Translations under genes and position numbers: made by a program
Notes under the pieces: generated by a model
What the model saw: the letters and a program-made list of their open reading frames with translations, nothing else
The model's database searches: none
What the model was told of the DNA's origin: nothing
In this document: one piece after another, positions 30,430 through 45,400 of the stretch
Position numbering within the stretch: position 1 is the stretch's first letter
Layout: each line of letters opens with the position of its first letter
Assembly (NCBI RefSeq): GCF_910592395.1
Contig: NC_088316.1
Location: 16,864,001-16,928,000 of the forward strand
Reading direction: 5' to 3'
DNA: 64,000 nucleotides
DNA from: Lineus longissimus
Taxonomy: Eukaryota > Nemertea > Pilidiophora > Heteronemertea > Lineidae

Positions 30430-33400
30430 ATGGCGAGTAAATACGCCGGGGGACGGCGTCATAGCGCGGCAGGTCGGCGAAATAGTGCGGTGGCACTGGC
30501 GGTCCTTCCGAAGCGCAGTGGAGCGGATAGGTGGTCGGCTTTAGTACGGCGCTCAGTCATTGGTCGGCAGAGCAGTGCCACTTCGGAAGTGTCGGGGCAC
30601 GGTGTATCAACACTCACACTTAACCTTGCGGTCGCAGGGCCAACATTTTCAACAAAAAGACTAGGGGAATTAAGAAAATCTCTAAAACACGCGGATAAAA
30701 CATGCATGCGAAATTTCTTACGCGATAACGGAGTGGATACCTTATTAAACACTTTAGGATCACTATGCGAAAGAAAGAGACTGCACTTATCGGATACTAT
30801 TCTGCAGCTTGAATGTGTGGGGTGCGTACGCGCAGTCATGAATTCCCAAAGCGGACTGGACTATATCATAGAAAATAAGGAATTTACACGAAAGTTGGCC
30901 ACGGGTAAGCTACTTACACTATATTTCCCCTTCTTTTTCTTCTTCTTCAGCGCGGGTCGCCTCCATGACCTCTCCTTTCCCCCGCAGTTTTCTCCGACTG
31001 CCTCCTCTTACAGGTTGTGTTCTCGTTTTAAACTTTTTTCAGTATACCTCCATGATTGTATTTACACTATTTACACTATATATTGGTTAAGTTGCCAAGT
31101 TGCAATACTCTAATTGGCCCTATTAAGCGGAGTTTGGGGCAAGGCTGTATCCTGTATCCACTCAGTCACCCAGACGACTAAAACGAGTAATGTTATTCAT
31201 GTATATTCTGGACGTTTTTGACTTGTACGAGGAATATATATTTTGCAGAATCAAATGCGACCCAGTTCCCTAACTGGGCATTAAGTCACCTTAAGACCGC
31301 AGTTTGACCCACTATAGCTCTAGCCTAAAGGCCTGGCCCCCTTTAACATTTCGTCGTGTAACGTTTGTTTTTCACACGGTTTCTATGTTTGTCTCAGGTT
31401 ACTGGAGACTACTTCAAATGCACAATCACGTACAAAATACAACATTAAGTTTCTGAAGTGTGTTTATATTTTGGAACATTTTGGCAAACGATATAGTATT
31501 TTGTTGTTGTTGGGTATATATTGCATCAGTATTGTTTCCGTCGATAGAGAATATTAGGAATGGGTGTCCATGAGACCAATTTCAACGTGAAGATGGCGTG
31601 AAATCTACTCGACTTACTTGAAGCAGATAATGCAAATAATGAGACTAACTCAAACCCTTCAGGTAATGAGAGGTTGGGCCTCTTGACAGTTTTCAAGCTT
31701 CGTCATCGTCTTCTCCCAGACTTGCTACCGACCACATCCAATTCCGTGCATAACTTTAGACTCTCAACCTCTCTAAAAGTATGGAACCAAAGTAACCATG
31801 GTGAAACTGAAGTGTGAACTCCTTTTATTGCTTTCAGGTCAATCAGGGTTAATAAATTTACCCTTATGTTCCTGTGTTCATTCACGCTTTTATGCACCTC
31901 TATATTACAAATTACAGCCTCCCTTAATGCTTGCTATTGTGTTATGATGGAGAGATGGTCCCATGGGGTCACTACACCTGGGTCCCTAAGGCCGATGGCT
32001 GCTACAAGTGTGAAAGTGGAACAACCAAGTGCTTGAGGGCTGTGCAGTATGCCCGACGCTGCGCGGACTGAATCTTTGCTCGCCGTCGCGCTGCAGGAAA
32101 GGTCACACGGCCCAAACGTCTTCACATCCATCCTGATGTTCAGCTGGTAGTGAGACTTTTACTCGGTACCTCCTATATGCGGGTAATACTGGCGAGGAGA
32201 AGAGTAAGCAACTGTCATTGTTGACTGTCTAATGAACTACGACAGTTCCATGTAGCTTTAATATCAGTGTACAATAAAGCACACATTGAAGTCCTTAAAC
32301 AGTATTATGACAAGTTAAATATGGTGACAATACTTTGGCTATGTACTTTGTTTTATGTTTTATTTGATCACTGCGCCGACCACACGGTCAACAAACAACT
32401 TAAAGGAAATGATAGAAGTTGAAGATTTTAATAAGTCGGGGATCTCCTATCAGCGTTTTCGAGTGGTATGGACTACACGATGATCACCCAAACAAAAAAA
32501 GGAAAGGCTCTCATTTCGATTCAATCTTTTCATAGTTGATGTTGACTTTAGCTGGATTGAATACCCTTTTGTTTTCCTTTTATGTAATACAATATAGAGT
32601 CTACCCGGTGATATACCTCAATCGATTTTGAATAAATGAGAACGAAACAGGACACGTTGCTCGAGTGATTTGTAAACCTCTCTACTATTGGAAATAGAGT
32701 TGAGAAAGGGTGCTTTCAGGTGAAAAACTCACATGATACATGTAAACCACGGATTGCAGATCATCAATCCCCAACTTGAAAAAAAGGCGTGAACTAGGGG
32801 CTTTTAGAAGGACGGTCGGAAAAATCATTTCACATTGCAGTGATAGACAGGTGTCCTGCATGGCTGATGTGTCCTAAAAAAGTAATGAAACTTCTTGAGA
32901 TTAATAAAAGATGAAAATGTTTACCTATGACTCATTGCCATTTGAATACTTTGCAAACATTTCCGATGAGAGACAGTCTCATCAGCGTGTGCAGAGTTAT
33001 GACTCGGCAGTCATATTGCCATCATATTGCGCGAGGAGTGTCATCCCCTCCTTGAACAGAACCAGCGTTTACCACATGGCTCAAATGCTAGGTGTAGCTA
33101 GACTATTGCTAAAGATCAGATCAGGGCTACTGTCATAATGCATGGCGATTCATGCCAGCAATGGTCACTGAGAGGACGAGAACTTAAAATGTTCCATTGC
33201 TTCTCCTTCGGAGTTCTCAGTCCTCTTGGCCAAAACAAGCTGGTAAACACCTGGAAAAACTTCTCATCAACCTTTCTTGGTTACAGACCTTAATTCTGAG
33301 CTTGGTCTCCATTTCCTCCACAACAAACAGCTTTTTCAGGTGGTCTGCTCGTTTTTATAATCTCCAAGTTATTAAATTGATGGATTTGTTTAGCAGTTGA

Positions 33401-36400
33401 GTGCTTGTACGGCGTTTTGCGGATAATTTTCAGCTCACGTCAGTGACCTAGACTGCCAATTAATAGCTTTACCCTCACCAGTTTGTTTAGTTTTTAGTGT
33501 TTGGCTTTACACATTTCCTTTATTTTATAAGAGACCGAGCGTCAATGATAACATTTGTCGCTGACGTCAGGATCTTAACCTCCCTATTCGCCCAGGGCCT
33601 GTTTCCATGGTTGATTGATTGATTGATTGATCAATTACTGTATAACCATGGTATGTTTTTATGCAGGCCTACCCTGGACAATCTGCTCAGCCCCTTCTGA
33701 AATCAGCTGATCATAAGTCCCGAAACGAAAGCGATACGTACTGATATTTACCGATTCTTGAGGCAGCGTGAAGTCCTCGAAAGTAGTCTGAACGATGATT
33801 GAGAGTTATCAAAATCTTTTTCCTCATATGCTTGATCTAATAAATGGGATAAGAGGCCATTAATTGAAATGTAAAGGGTCAAGATTTCATATTTGTAGTA
33901 AATAAAGTAACCATTTCAGACATTTGGAAAGCAAGAGACTGTTGAATATGACAGCTTTGACAAAATTCTGGTAGTTTTGTTAACATCACCATAGTCAGAG
34001 GGACGATGTCAAATGGATCTAATAATGTTAAGTTGCTCATGAACAATGTCATACCTAGAAGGATTATTTCATAAGTTACAAAAATACAAATATTGTCATC
34101 TGCCATGGGATAGGGGACCTGTTTGTCAGTCTGACCTGTCCGAATCCAAACCGATCGCCTTCTCGACAAGTAAGATGGCGAGAGTAGGCCTATGCAATCG
34201 TGATATATAGGAGATATGCACTGCGACGTACAAAGGCTTTTTTGAAGGAAAATATATGTTCTCGTCTACGAAAGCATTAGTCTAAGCTCATACAATTAAA
34301 TCGGACTTTCTAATTTACGAATGATGAAAAGAAGTGCATAACAGAAGTCCTCGACCGCTCTCTGTGTGGTGAACTTTCGATGCGATTTCAATGTGTGAGA
34401 AGCGTTTTGTAGGCCTACAATATATGCTTGTATTCATTGTAAGACTTCACATAGGCCTTAAGTACTAGCCTTTGCCTAATTTGAAAAAAAATGCAAAGGA
34501 AAGGTCTAACAGGTCATTTTTTAGTGTTTAATCATAACTTTAGGTTAGGTTACATTCTATTTTGGACATTTTAGTATGTTTAATGTGGCGTGAGGTTGTT
34601 CAGCTTTTTTGCTGCGATTCAAAGCGAAATCAACTATGTGTGTAAATACATGTAGGACCTGATTGAAAACTTTGATTTTTTTATCATATTTTATCTAAAT
34701 AGGTATATACAATTGCAGTTTTGTAATGAGCTCGTTGCCGAAATGAATTTGCAGAAGTTAGACGTTAAATGGTCGTCAACCATGAAGAATAGGCCTATTC
34801 TGCTGTCATTTGGTAAAAAATGTTCCAGAATTTTGGAAGTACAAAATGTAACTGATATTCAGACAACAGCGCCACCAGTGCCAGGTTAACTGACTCCTGA
34901 TATGGAAGGAGCGGCCCAGACTGTCGCAGACGTCCTCCGTCTGGACTTGGCATGTTGTACTATGTATATACTATCACCTTTCGTCCTCAGAATTATACAG
35001 CGATGTATAGCTTTCTAGTAATTTAGATTTTTGACGCCCTTAAATTGACGAGAGGCGTGGTAACCTGAATTTTACGACCTCTCAACGCGGACTCTGCCGC
35101 CACCCGCATTGAGGCACTATCACATTTGTCGCCTATTAATTGCTTGTACCATCCGAGGCGTTATAATCAACTTCCAAACACGCGGCAAGTCCTCTGATCC
35201 GACACCAACAATGCAACTCTGTTGGTAAATATACTCTTCCTGTTGATAGCACCTTGTGCCATGACAAGACGTCGGAAGTATTCGGATATGATCGGTACTA
35301 TTCGGGAAATGGTAACACAATCGAGAAAGTCGATGTTTCTGCACCAGCGCTGTTCCTGAACATACATCGCACCATGATCTAAAACGCATCGGTATCATGG
35401 GATCCACCCACCCAGTCAACATAACAAACCTGTTTACCATGATATTTCCCTGTTCCTATGATACAATTGACAATTAATCTTTGATAGATGGAAATGCCAG
35501 CGTTATGAATGATTGACTATTTCACCATGGCAGTCGATGTCAACATATAGGGAAGAGGCAATGGTGTCAATAGAAATTTTTATTATACATCGAGGAGTTA
35601 TAAAAATAACCTGGTTGGACTGATATAGCACCCGGTTACGTTTAACCTATACAACAAATAAGTGGAAATCAATGAAAATGTAATTGGCTACTTTCTCAGC
35701 ATACATCAGTTGAACTTTGCCTGTCTTGCGCTTTACAGTAAGTGCTAAACATTTGGCGAATGCCAGCGCTAGCGATATTATACTCGGACAGGTTTTTGTG
35801 CAAAGAGGACTGCAGACAATAGCAAAGATACTGCGCTGTGGCCCTCGCGTCCGCCGAAGCTTTATAGATTAAGACAAATTGAACCATTTCACCAACATCG
35901 TCAAATCACGACAGCGTCACCCAAACGCGAAGGCCACATTTGATTGATAAATAACATTGAAAGAGCAAAACAAACACTAGAATCTCAGTAATTCTATTAT
36001 TGTCAACTCATCTCACCCGGGGAGGTCAGCGGTTACACAGAAATCTATTCATTACTTGGAAAATGTTCAGAGATCGATATATCCACACTTGGTAACTTGA
36101 GGTTAGACCGCTGTGACATTGATGTTGCCAACATTGATTAGGATAACACTGATAGCCGAGTTTGTATTAACATTGAAGTCCATACTGAATGACAGAGGTA
36201 TTTGTGTGTGTTTTTTTGTTAACGTAAAATAACGTCGTCCGCAATCATCTTCTGTGCCGAAAGCACCTTGTTATGGTTGATAGTTGGCCCGTCAAAAGTA
36301 TTGCTGATTTACCAAGTTGAGCAAACATGGCAAACACACGGTCGACAAGGATTTTTTCCTCATCATATTCAGTTTAGATAGTTGAGTATGTCATTCTAAC

Positions 36401-39400
36401 ATCATTTCCTCCGCCCAAAACCCCACCCCCTGTGCGTCGAGATTTCACAAAAGGTTATCTAGAAACCGGAATTTTGAATGTTATCCCATTAGCACGCGGG
36501 CGTGGGTCCCATACACTTTCAAAATATTTTGATTCTTTAATGAAGGAAATCATCTCTCAGTGAGAATAGAAGAATAGAACATCTCATTGTCCTCAATATT
36601 TGCACTTGGTGAACCGTAGTCAAATTAGACATAAGCAAACAGATGATAATACTATGATATCAGCTTCATTACAGTGCTCGAGATGGTATTTGCACAAGTT
36701 GGTAGTTGCACAAAATTAGTTCCATTACACAGATACCCAAAGATGTCTTAAAGGATTGATCAGCATCTGCAGACGAGGACATATAAACTGCTTAAGTTGA
36801 GTTAATAACCTCGTTAATTACTAAACCGATTGCGTAGTCCAGACGCCAAACATGCTGATGGAAAAAACATGGCTGAGCTTCCTTTGTTTACCGAAGGGTC
36901 AAGGTCATTCTGTGAGATTTTTTTCGAAAGGAATCATCAGGTACGGATTTCTATAAAACATATGTAAAGAAGTCCGTGATGCAGGTTTGTGCTGATCTAA
37001 ATCGCATTAGCTAGGGGCTTAGGCGGTTAGGATCACGATTTATGAAACCCTTCCCAGGTATACAACATGTCGGAAACATGCCGGACCAAATCTGTCTGAA
37101 AGCCTTGTTTAAACAGGAATATGACTTAAGCGAAATCTAAACTCGAATCGCCAATCAGGATTAAAACCAATTATTTTGAAGATGAATTACCAGAGGCCTT
37201 TTCACCTCGAGTAATTTGGTTTTTAACTTAAATCCTTCCCCAACGTCCCCTTTCCTTGTAATCTATCATGGGTAAAGTATACCCATGAGGTTTTTCGATG
37301 ATTGGGGAACAAATTGAAGACCTTTTATCGGGATAAGCATAAGAAGCGATTGGTTGAGTAGTAATGAATCTAGATCGGTCTAATGAAACATGCATAGTCC
37401 GTTTTCCTGATCATCTTCGGCTGATTCATTTGATCAAACGGCGAAGTTAACCAACCAGTGGACCGGGTGGATGGCCAGGGGGACACTGAGATATCGGGAA
37501 CACCAATAAAGCCTCATGATTGACTTGACATGAAAACTTCTCTGCTGTTCACCTTCAACCATGTGCATACCTGCACTACAGTTTCTAAGGTCTATCGTCT
37601 TGGATGCATTCGTTGGTCACCCGGCGTTTATGTGGGGAGCAAAACATCTGTGTTCGTCGTTTAAGTTGGAAGGAGCGTACCACGGGCGTTCAAGATGCCC
37701 AACCAGTCGAAGTTTCTGTTTGCCCTGTCAATGCATGGTCTAAAGGGGGTCTTTCTATAGTATTTTTCTACATGTGAAGTCATTGTCGATCGTCTGTAAT
37801 ATAACCCCAGGTGTCCAAACTGTGTCTAACCTTCCATTCTTATCCATCGACCTATATCAGGGGTCGTGTCTTAACATAATGGATAAGGGTCATTAAAGGG
37901 ATTTATGCCTTTGGGCCCCCTGGGGTTTGACATGTTTGACCCTGTGTCCCAAGGGTGCATGACAGGACCGCCACATGTACAATACATTGGTCCTTTTTTG
38001 AGGTGGCTACGATGGTGCATTGGCCTGCTGTATCGAGGGTACCTCTGGAAGCTTCGGCTCAAGCAAATGTAGGGAGGTTCCTCAAGACGAACGCGCTCAT
38101 GTCTTGCACATGCAAAGTCACTTCGACTGATGTCGAACTCTTGGGTGGCAACCTCAAATTATTCTGACCAATTATTGAACAATATCGAAGGCACCTATTT
38201 TTAGTCAACAAGTAAACAATCCCAAATGAAAAGTAAACACAGTCGGTCTTCACACAAAGGCTTCTAAATGTGTTTGGTTGGTATTGCTCTTCGCTAGTTT
38301 TAACAAAATGGATCCTCTGGTTGAAACTTCATAGTAAATCACAAATAAACTATAGGTTCATCGATGGCATGTTGGTCTTTCTGATCTTTTCACCATAATG
38401 ATAATGTTGGTGTCAACGAAAATTTGACCTCCTACAGATGGGGCCAACTACAATTTGTTTTGATATAGGATGATTTTCTTAAATCGAGTGCTTCGTTTTC
38501 TTACGTTGGACACTGCTGGTATTAAACTATGCCATGATCATGATTTAAATAAGCTTCTCCATCAGACGATTCTTTCCCAGTTTAGCTGCACCAACGAACG
38601 CATCAACCCATATAGTCGGTTATTTTCACCCCAAAACGCCCATCTAAGCGACTGACGGACACTCGTTACATGAACTCCCCAAACACATCATTTCCTCAAT
38701 AGCCCAACATAAATAGAACTGAATTAAAAACCAATTTGAGCTGCATCCAACAATTTGTGAAGGAGATGTCCAGCTTCTCAAAGCATTCAATGGACCACAA
38801 ATAACAACGCCAATTTCATTCAGTGTTTATTTTGTAGAATTTTAGTGCTTTTGCGTGTTTATGGTGGTAACACTTCGGTCGACAATATCGGTGTAGCAGT
38901 GTTAAATGTCTCCTCTGTAAGTGTCATTTGGTCGTCTCCCCTTCATGTCAGCGAATCCAGAACAGAATTCTACTGAGCGCTTAAATTTAAATATGGTATA
39001 TACATACATACATACATACATACTGATGATAAAAATACTGTCTCATTTTATATGCCATTCCCAATTAGCAATTACTCATGCTTTATAGGCTTTATATGCC
39101 ATGTATATCATGTAATGATGTGACAAGCACGTATAGACACAGGTGCTTCACCAGAATAGAAGAGAGATTGATTTCTTTCAGTGAGTCTAGCATGACAGTC
39201 AATAATCTATTGATCATGTACATCAACGTTGGGCGTAATTCTCATGTTTTATCAATGCGTACATAACGATTAGGTTTTATAAATCTGTCATCATGATATC
39301 TAGAGAACGGTCGATTATGAACAAGATTTGTATGGCGAAATCGTATTTCGTGGTAAAAAAAACCCTATTATTCTGAACTTCCTTTATAACAATCAAATTA

Positions 39401-42400
39401 GCGGTCCCTTGTATCAACACGACAACGTATCTATGTACAGGGCAGTGATGTTTGAACCAAATGGATCATTTCTGTACAATCTCGCCACTGTAACCAGGAC
39501 ACCTCCCCATGAAGGACAGTATTTTGGTCTTCTTGTCTGAGATGATAAGTCCAGAAGGTTCATCCTAACTTGAACCAGTTCTATATGTGCTCACTGTACT
39601 TATTTCCCCTCTCCGTTGGGTATCTAGTCTAATTAAATACCCTGCAATGATATGTATACATATCGTAGAAATGTGAGAATTTAGGACTTCTGGGTCAATT
39701 TGAGTTCAGAGACTTTGCTTGGGTCCATGGACAGGCAAGGACTGGCATGCCCGAAACCGAGACAGGGGGCCCTTGTCCACGGATGATAGATGACTGTACA
39801 TAGCTCTCTGGCTTCATGCAGTTATGAATCAAACATTTCTGTTAAGTATGACAGGGAAGGGGTCGTTTGAGAAACGGTTATGGGTAAAGTTCCCAAGGTT
39901 TTCTGAATACACAGGAACGGTTGACATGATGTTGAATTATTGCTTTGGCTCCCATTGATACTGTTATCTAGAAGCGTTACTAGGGACAGCTCGAATGGTT
40001 CCCAAAATCTGGTTGTTTCTCGACTGATATAGGGTTATCTTGACTTACAACAGGTTTGGTCGAATCAGAGCTTATGTACATTAGCTGTGTACATGTATTA
40101 TCGTTTTATCAGGTCGAATTAGGTTCAGCCAAGGATTCTACGGTTACTGATGAGAGAAGTTACCGATCTCAGCTGCTATCCTCAGAAGAACCGGTGTTTT
40201 CTACCACTTAAACTCGGTCTTGCCCCCGCGAACTACCACCGACAGTGACCAGCAGACTTGGGGCGCCATGGGGAAATTATCTGAGCATATCATACCAACA
40301 ATTCCGGAATAGACGACACAAAATACCGAAGGAATCGTAAATTGACATGTTTGGCGCATTATGATTTTAGTCTCATGTTTCTAGAAAGAAAATCCTGTCT
40401 ATTATTGTAACATATCATCTTTCCTTTCTCTTAAACGGACCTCACCCTTAGTCTTGCCTCAGTTGCATGTAGTCATATCTAAATTCGAACCGGATTGGAA
40501 TGAAAACGCATTCCTTCCTCATCCTGGTTTTCTCTATCTCTCCACCATTGACTGGTTCTCAAATCCCTAATGTGGATCATTGGGTTCCGGCCATGGCCAT
40601 CACAATGAGAAGTGTCCTCATAAAACAGCTACTGCCTCAATGATTTACTTCAACAAATCCGCGTAGAAAAACTCGTAACACAAACGGAGGAGCGGCGAGG
40701 AATGCATTGCATCCACGGAAGCATCCCGGAGGCCACCATTGTGCACGAAACCATGAATATTGACCGAATGATAAAAAGTCTCCAAAGGACAATGAAGCAG
40801 ACAGAAAAAGATGCCGAGGTAGAGTTATTTGGGGAGATTTACACCGGAAGTTGTCTCTTCAAACACCGTTGATTCCGACACCAGTTGCCTATAGAACTTG
40901 ACCGTAACAGTGTGTGCATTCATGCACTGTATCGTGTGCAGGGCACACTTGGCGCTCGGGGCGAGTTTAACTTGGAATTGATTGCGATATTGTGGTTTAT
41001 TTTGTGCAACATTTAGCAATTTCTCGAGATTGTTAATAATCAATTTATTTCGTTGGACAATTGCTGGTGGTTCGTGTCGACCACATCGGTAAGCTGGGCG
41101 GTGGGCCGTTGGGTGAAAAGTATAGAGGTTGGTCAAATAGAAGTGTTGCAGAGCAGGGGCACAAATGATGGTATCAGATGTCTTCGTCGATGTCTGGAGA
41201 GTGAGTTAAGCTAATATCTGTACCGTCCATCAGGAAACCAACAAAATGTCAGATTGAAAACGAGTAGGCCAATGGATGCAATCTTCAAGAATCAAAAATT
41301 GCACGAATGTCATAGAGCACAATACTCAGAATGCCAAACCCACAAAAACCCCACAAAAAGGACAAAACCAAGTACTGCAGGGAGCATTGCATGACCTGAT
41401 TATGACAAATGGCTGCAGGTTGCTTACAAAATGAACAATACGTTTTGAAAAATCTGGTTATGAAGAGATACAACGCTAGTCGGTTTCGTACAAAAGGCAC
41501 ATTCATCACTCTGAGGTTGAGACGTTTTTGAATGGAATGCCAAATTGTGTTTCCTTTCGTGCGATGATCGGCTGAGAAAACGCAGGCTACTGTAATGGAG
41601 AGTCCTGTTTTCAGAGTGGAATACCGAGCTTCACAACGAGCGTGTGAACTCAATAACTACGTGGTCCTACGGAGCACTTCACCACTTGTTATTTCACTTT
41701 TTATTTTCACCAGTGTGCCAACGCATGTGCTACATGTACGTAAATACATGTGCATGACACTTCACAATAGATTTGTGCAGTTAGATATGTTTGTCGGATT
41801 GTCAACGTATGAGATTAATTCTGTGCATGACATTTCCTTTCTTTACTCAAACAAACATGACGGGGTGCCGATGGACACAAAGTTGGGGTCAGGGGCTACA
41901 GATGTCTGTCATAAGCTGGCGGATACGATAAATCTAAAAATCATGCTTGAATAGGCCAAAATGTAGGCCACACTCTGTGTCCCCAGATAGTGGAAGGGTA
42001 CTCAAATTTGCAAGATTGAGGAAGCAAGTTTTTAGAGTTTCCTCGAATGCCGTGCTTGGTTGTACAGAATAAGTGAGAAAGGAAGTGTTAGGTAGAATTT
42101 TATTGCTAAATCTTACATTGAAAGACAATGCAATATACATAAAAAATACAGTCACACAGGACAAAACACGCACTCGTACTGTACAAGTACATGTATACGA
42201 ATGAAGTATTGTTTGGGAGCAAACCAACAGAATGGACGCAGTTGATTGGACCATGGAGATACTATTCTCGGCGCTGCTGATTGGTCAAAACGCCATTACA
42301 TGACCTCGTAATGTGATCGTTGAGGAACTTGCGCTGTTGGGAACACAGAGCAATCATCTTTGTTTTATACCCGCGATAGATTCACACTTGAAGTTTTGCA

Positions 42401-45400
42401 GGCGTGGCGTTGGCATTGACCCGACCTTTTAATACATGTAGATTGTCATAATTTCAGAAAGCCGATTAGCAAATTAGACAGGGGGAGCCAAAATGCAAAC
42501 ATTGTCTACAGTTCACGGTCGCATGCAAGGATAATGCATGCAAGGATAATGCCTATCAACCAAAAAATACTTAAGTTGTTTGTTTATTTTTGTCATCGAA
42601 TATGCCACACAATCGCATTTGTACACATTATGCAAGATTGTTTACATTTGTTTTGTTGGGCGATTTCCGTTACAGGTGAAAATTCCTGATACCATTCTAC
42701 TCAGTGATAAATTAGACCTAATTATTGTAGATGTGACAATCGTAAAAGGCAAGTTTGGTCGTTAATCTTCGTCTGGTTCTGAAGGGACCGCATGCTGTGA
42801 AGGGGTCGCATTCTCTGTCAGTAAAGTTAAGAACATGACCTAACTACGAGTAAGGTCGTTAATCATTAATCAGACAGACCTCATCAAGGGCTCCTCCCGG
42901 CTTGTCACAATGTGACATCTGTCGACACAGGTTCCCATCTTTACCTTTTTGGGATAACCTATACGGTTCCAAGCAAAATGCGACATTCTTGGCGGACCAC
43001 TAAGTGCAAGGGTCGTTTGCCCATTCAGCAAAATTAGGGAGATTATATGTTCTAATCAGCTTGGTCGTTTATCATTATTCAGATAGTCCGAATCAGGTGC
43101 TCCTCCCCGCTTGTCACCAATTGTGGCTTCCGACGACACACTTGCACCGAAAGAATTTCCCACGGTTACCTTTTTGGAGCACTCTGTATGGTTCCAAACA
43201 AAACAGCAGTCGTGGTTATTCTGCAGGGACCGCATGCTGAACGAGGGTCCCGTCTTCTGCTAGGAATGTCAGGAAGACACGGTTTCACCGTCTTGGTCAT
43301 TAATCATTGATCAGCAGGCAGACCTCATCAACTGTTCCACCCTTCTTGTAACCCAGTGACATATCCGACAACATCCACCCAATCCATTGGTTCGTGTCAA
43401 ATTTCGAGATTTTACATAAACGACTCCCTCATTCTTGCCTCGGTGACATGCATATCTCCCGGGTCCTTTTCACCTAAATCAGCGTACATTCCACTGAATT
43501 CTTGTGCTAATTATCATCAATTAATCTCATCTGTAGAAACTGTGAAATTAGATCGAGCAGTTCTTTTACATAAATGTAGGTCGTATTTTAATTGAAATGT
43601 TTACAAATGATATTACGTAAGATGCATTGATTCAATTAACGAAAAGCAAAACTATTTCGTGGTTAATGTTCTTGGATGCATTAGTATGCAACTAGACGGT
43701 GGTTCCAATAGTTGGCAGGCCTACCCATTCTCTTGGGTTCGGATGACGTAGTGAGGGAAAGGACCAAACACAAAACAGGAAGCCCTCGCTACCCTTGCAT
43801 CGTCGGCCGGGGAGGGTACAAAAGTCAAGCGTCAAATGGGGCGTCGGACGTGTTTGCCTCAGAGTGATTAATGATCCCCGCACTTTTGTATCGACGCGGA
43901 TAAATAAGGATCGATATGCCCAAGGGACGCCATTTGCAAGAAAATTTCATTCTAAGTTGTCTTAGCCAGCTTGCAGATTTCAGTGCTTAACATGTCGAAA
44001 TGCACATGCGTGGTTACACTGGAATACATGTAGTCTCAATCCACACTAAGCTGGGCATAATCTCACGTGCATCGATGCACAGAAAGTCTCACAAGATGCA
44101 CAGTAACTGTAGTAAAGGGAAGCAGGAATGGGCTACACTATGAGCGGGGTATCTGAAGCTTCTTTTGCGGTTTTGCCGTCAACATCTAACTGTCTCCTCA
44201 AGGCCCGAAACTTCGGCGCTCTCTGAGAGGCGCCTGGTCAAAAGACATCCAGTGGGCTTAAACAATGACCCGGACAATATCCCAGCAGGTGGTACATTTG
44301 GCAATTAAATATCACTAATCGAAATCTTGACCAAAGAATGTAGGTCAGGGGTTGGGGGTAGGGGGTTTTGTTTCGAAATGATGGATCGAATTCCTGAGGT
44401 CGACTTGATGGAGTCCGGAGCCTTGAAAATGAGAGTTAGTTGTTGAAGTCCGCGATTCCCAGGCATTTGCACTGGGTCAGTTGATAGTTCTGGTTCGGGG
44501 AGGCACTCACTTCTATGGATATGATGATTCTGCAACAGACGAGAGATAAATGTTTATTTACAAGAATGAACAGGATACCTAATCTTTTACCAGGTGAGCT
44601 CGAATTCAAATTCAAACTGATTTATCACCGGAAACATGACGTATTGTAAAGAAGAAGTCGATACACCCACGTCACTTGACTCAAATATTACCACGGATGT
44701 AGAGCATTCGTGATATGACGTATAAAATAAATCCTCCCATCTCAGATCAAAGTTGTGCCCTCAGAAATGTTCGCCTTTGTATTAAGTGTACATTGACAAA
44801 AGACAATGTTTCTGAACAAGTGTAAATGATTCTGCCAACGTGATGCAATATTGCTCCACTCGTTAGAGACTATTTACTGGTGTCATCGCTATGAGAGGTT
44901 TTGTGGCAAAAACATTGATCAAGTTACCGCATCAAGTGATGACATGGCTTATTGATGAGAAGAAATAAGTACCACAGATGCACTACAATAGCGATCTAAG
45001 GTATTGATAATGTTTTCGAGAGGATTTTCGTCGCCTCCAAACTAAATTGCTTAAACATTGTCTGTTGTTTTTACCGATTTGGTATTGTGACGTAATTTTG
45101 TCCTTGTAACATCACGGTACCATATGTCCAACTTAAGATACCAATCATACACGGTTCTAGAGTATTTTGAAAGGATTTACACATGGAAATTATGGGAACC
45201 ATGCCTCTGAAGTAGTCTTGAAATAGTCATGACTTGTGTTCCAATCGGTTTATAAAAAGAACCATCCCAATAACATGATAATGTGATATCGATTTAAAAT
45301 GATCATGAACTGTTAAATCCTATCTATTGACAATTACTTGTATGGCGACGTGGTCTGATTTAAGAATAAATTCCTTTTGACTTCTTTCTGAATTTTACAA

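Noticed and set aside
30920-30951. Strong polypyrimidine tract plus CAG just 16-46 nt after the INF2 exon 1 donor
   Set aside because: An intron of about 45 nt would be too short, and the peptide following it does not match INF2. Exon 2 at 49677 continues the family sequence directly.
39328-39540. 70-codon plus-strand open frame in INF2 intron 1
   Set aside because: No recognisable family and no clear splice partners; length is within chance for this AT-rich DNA.
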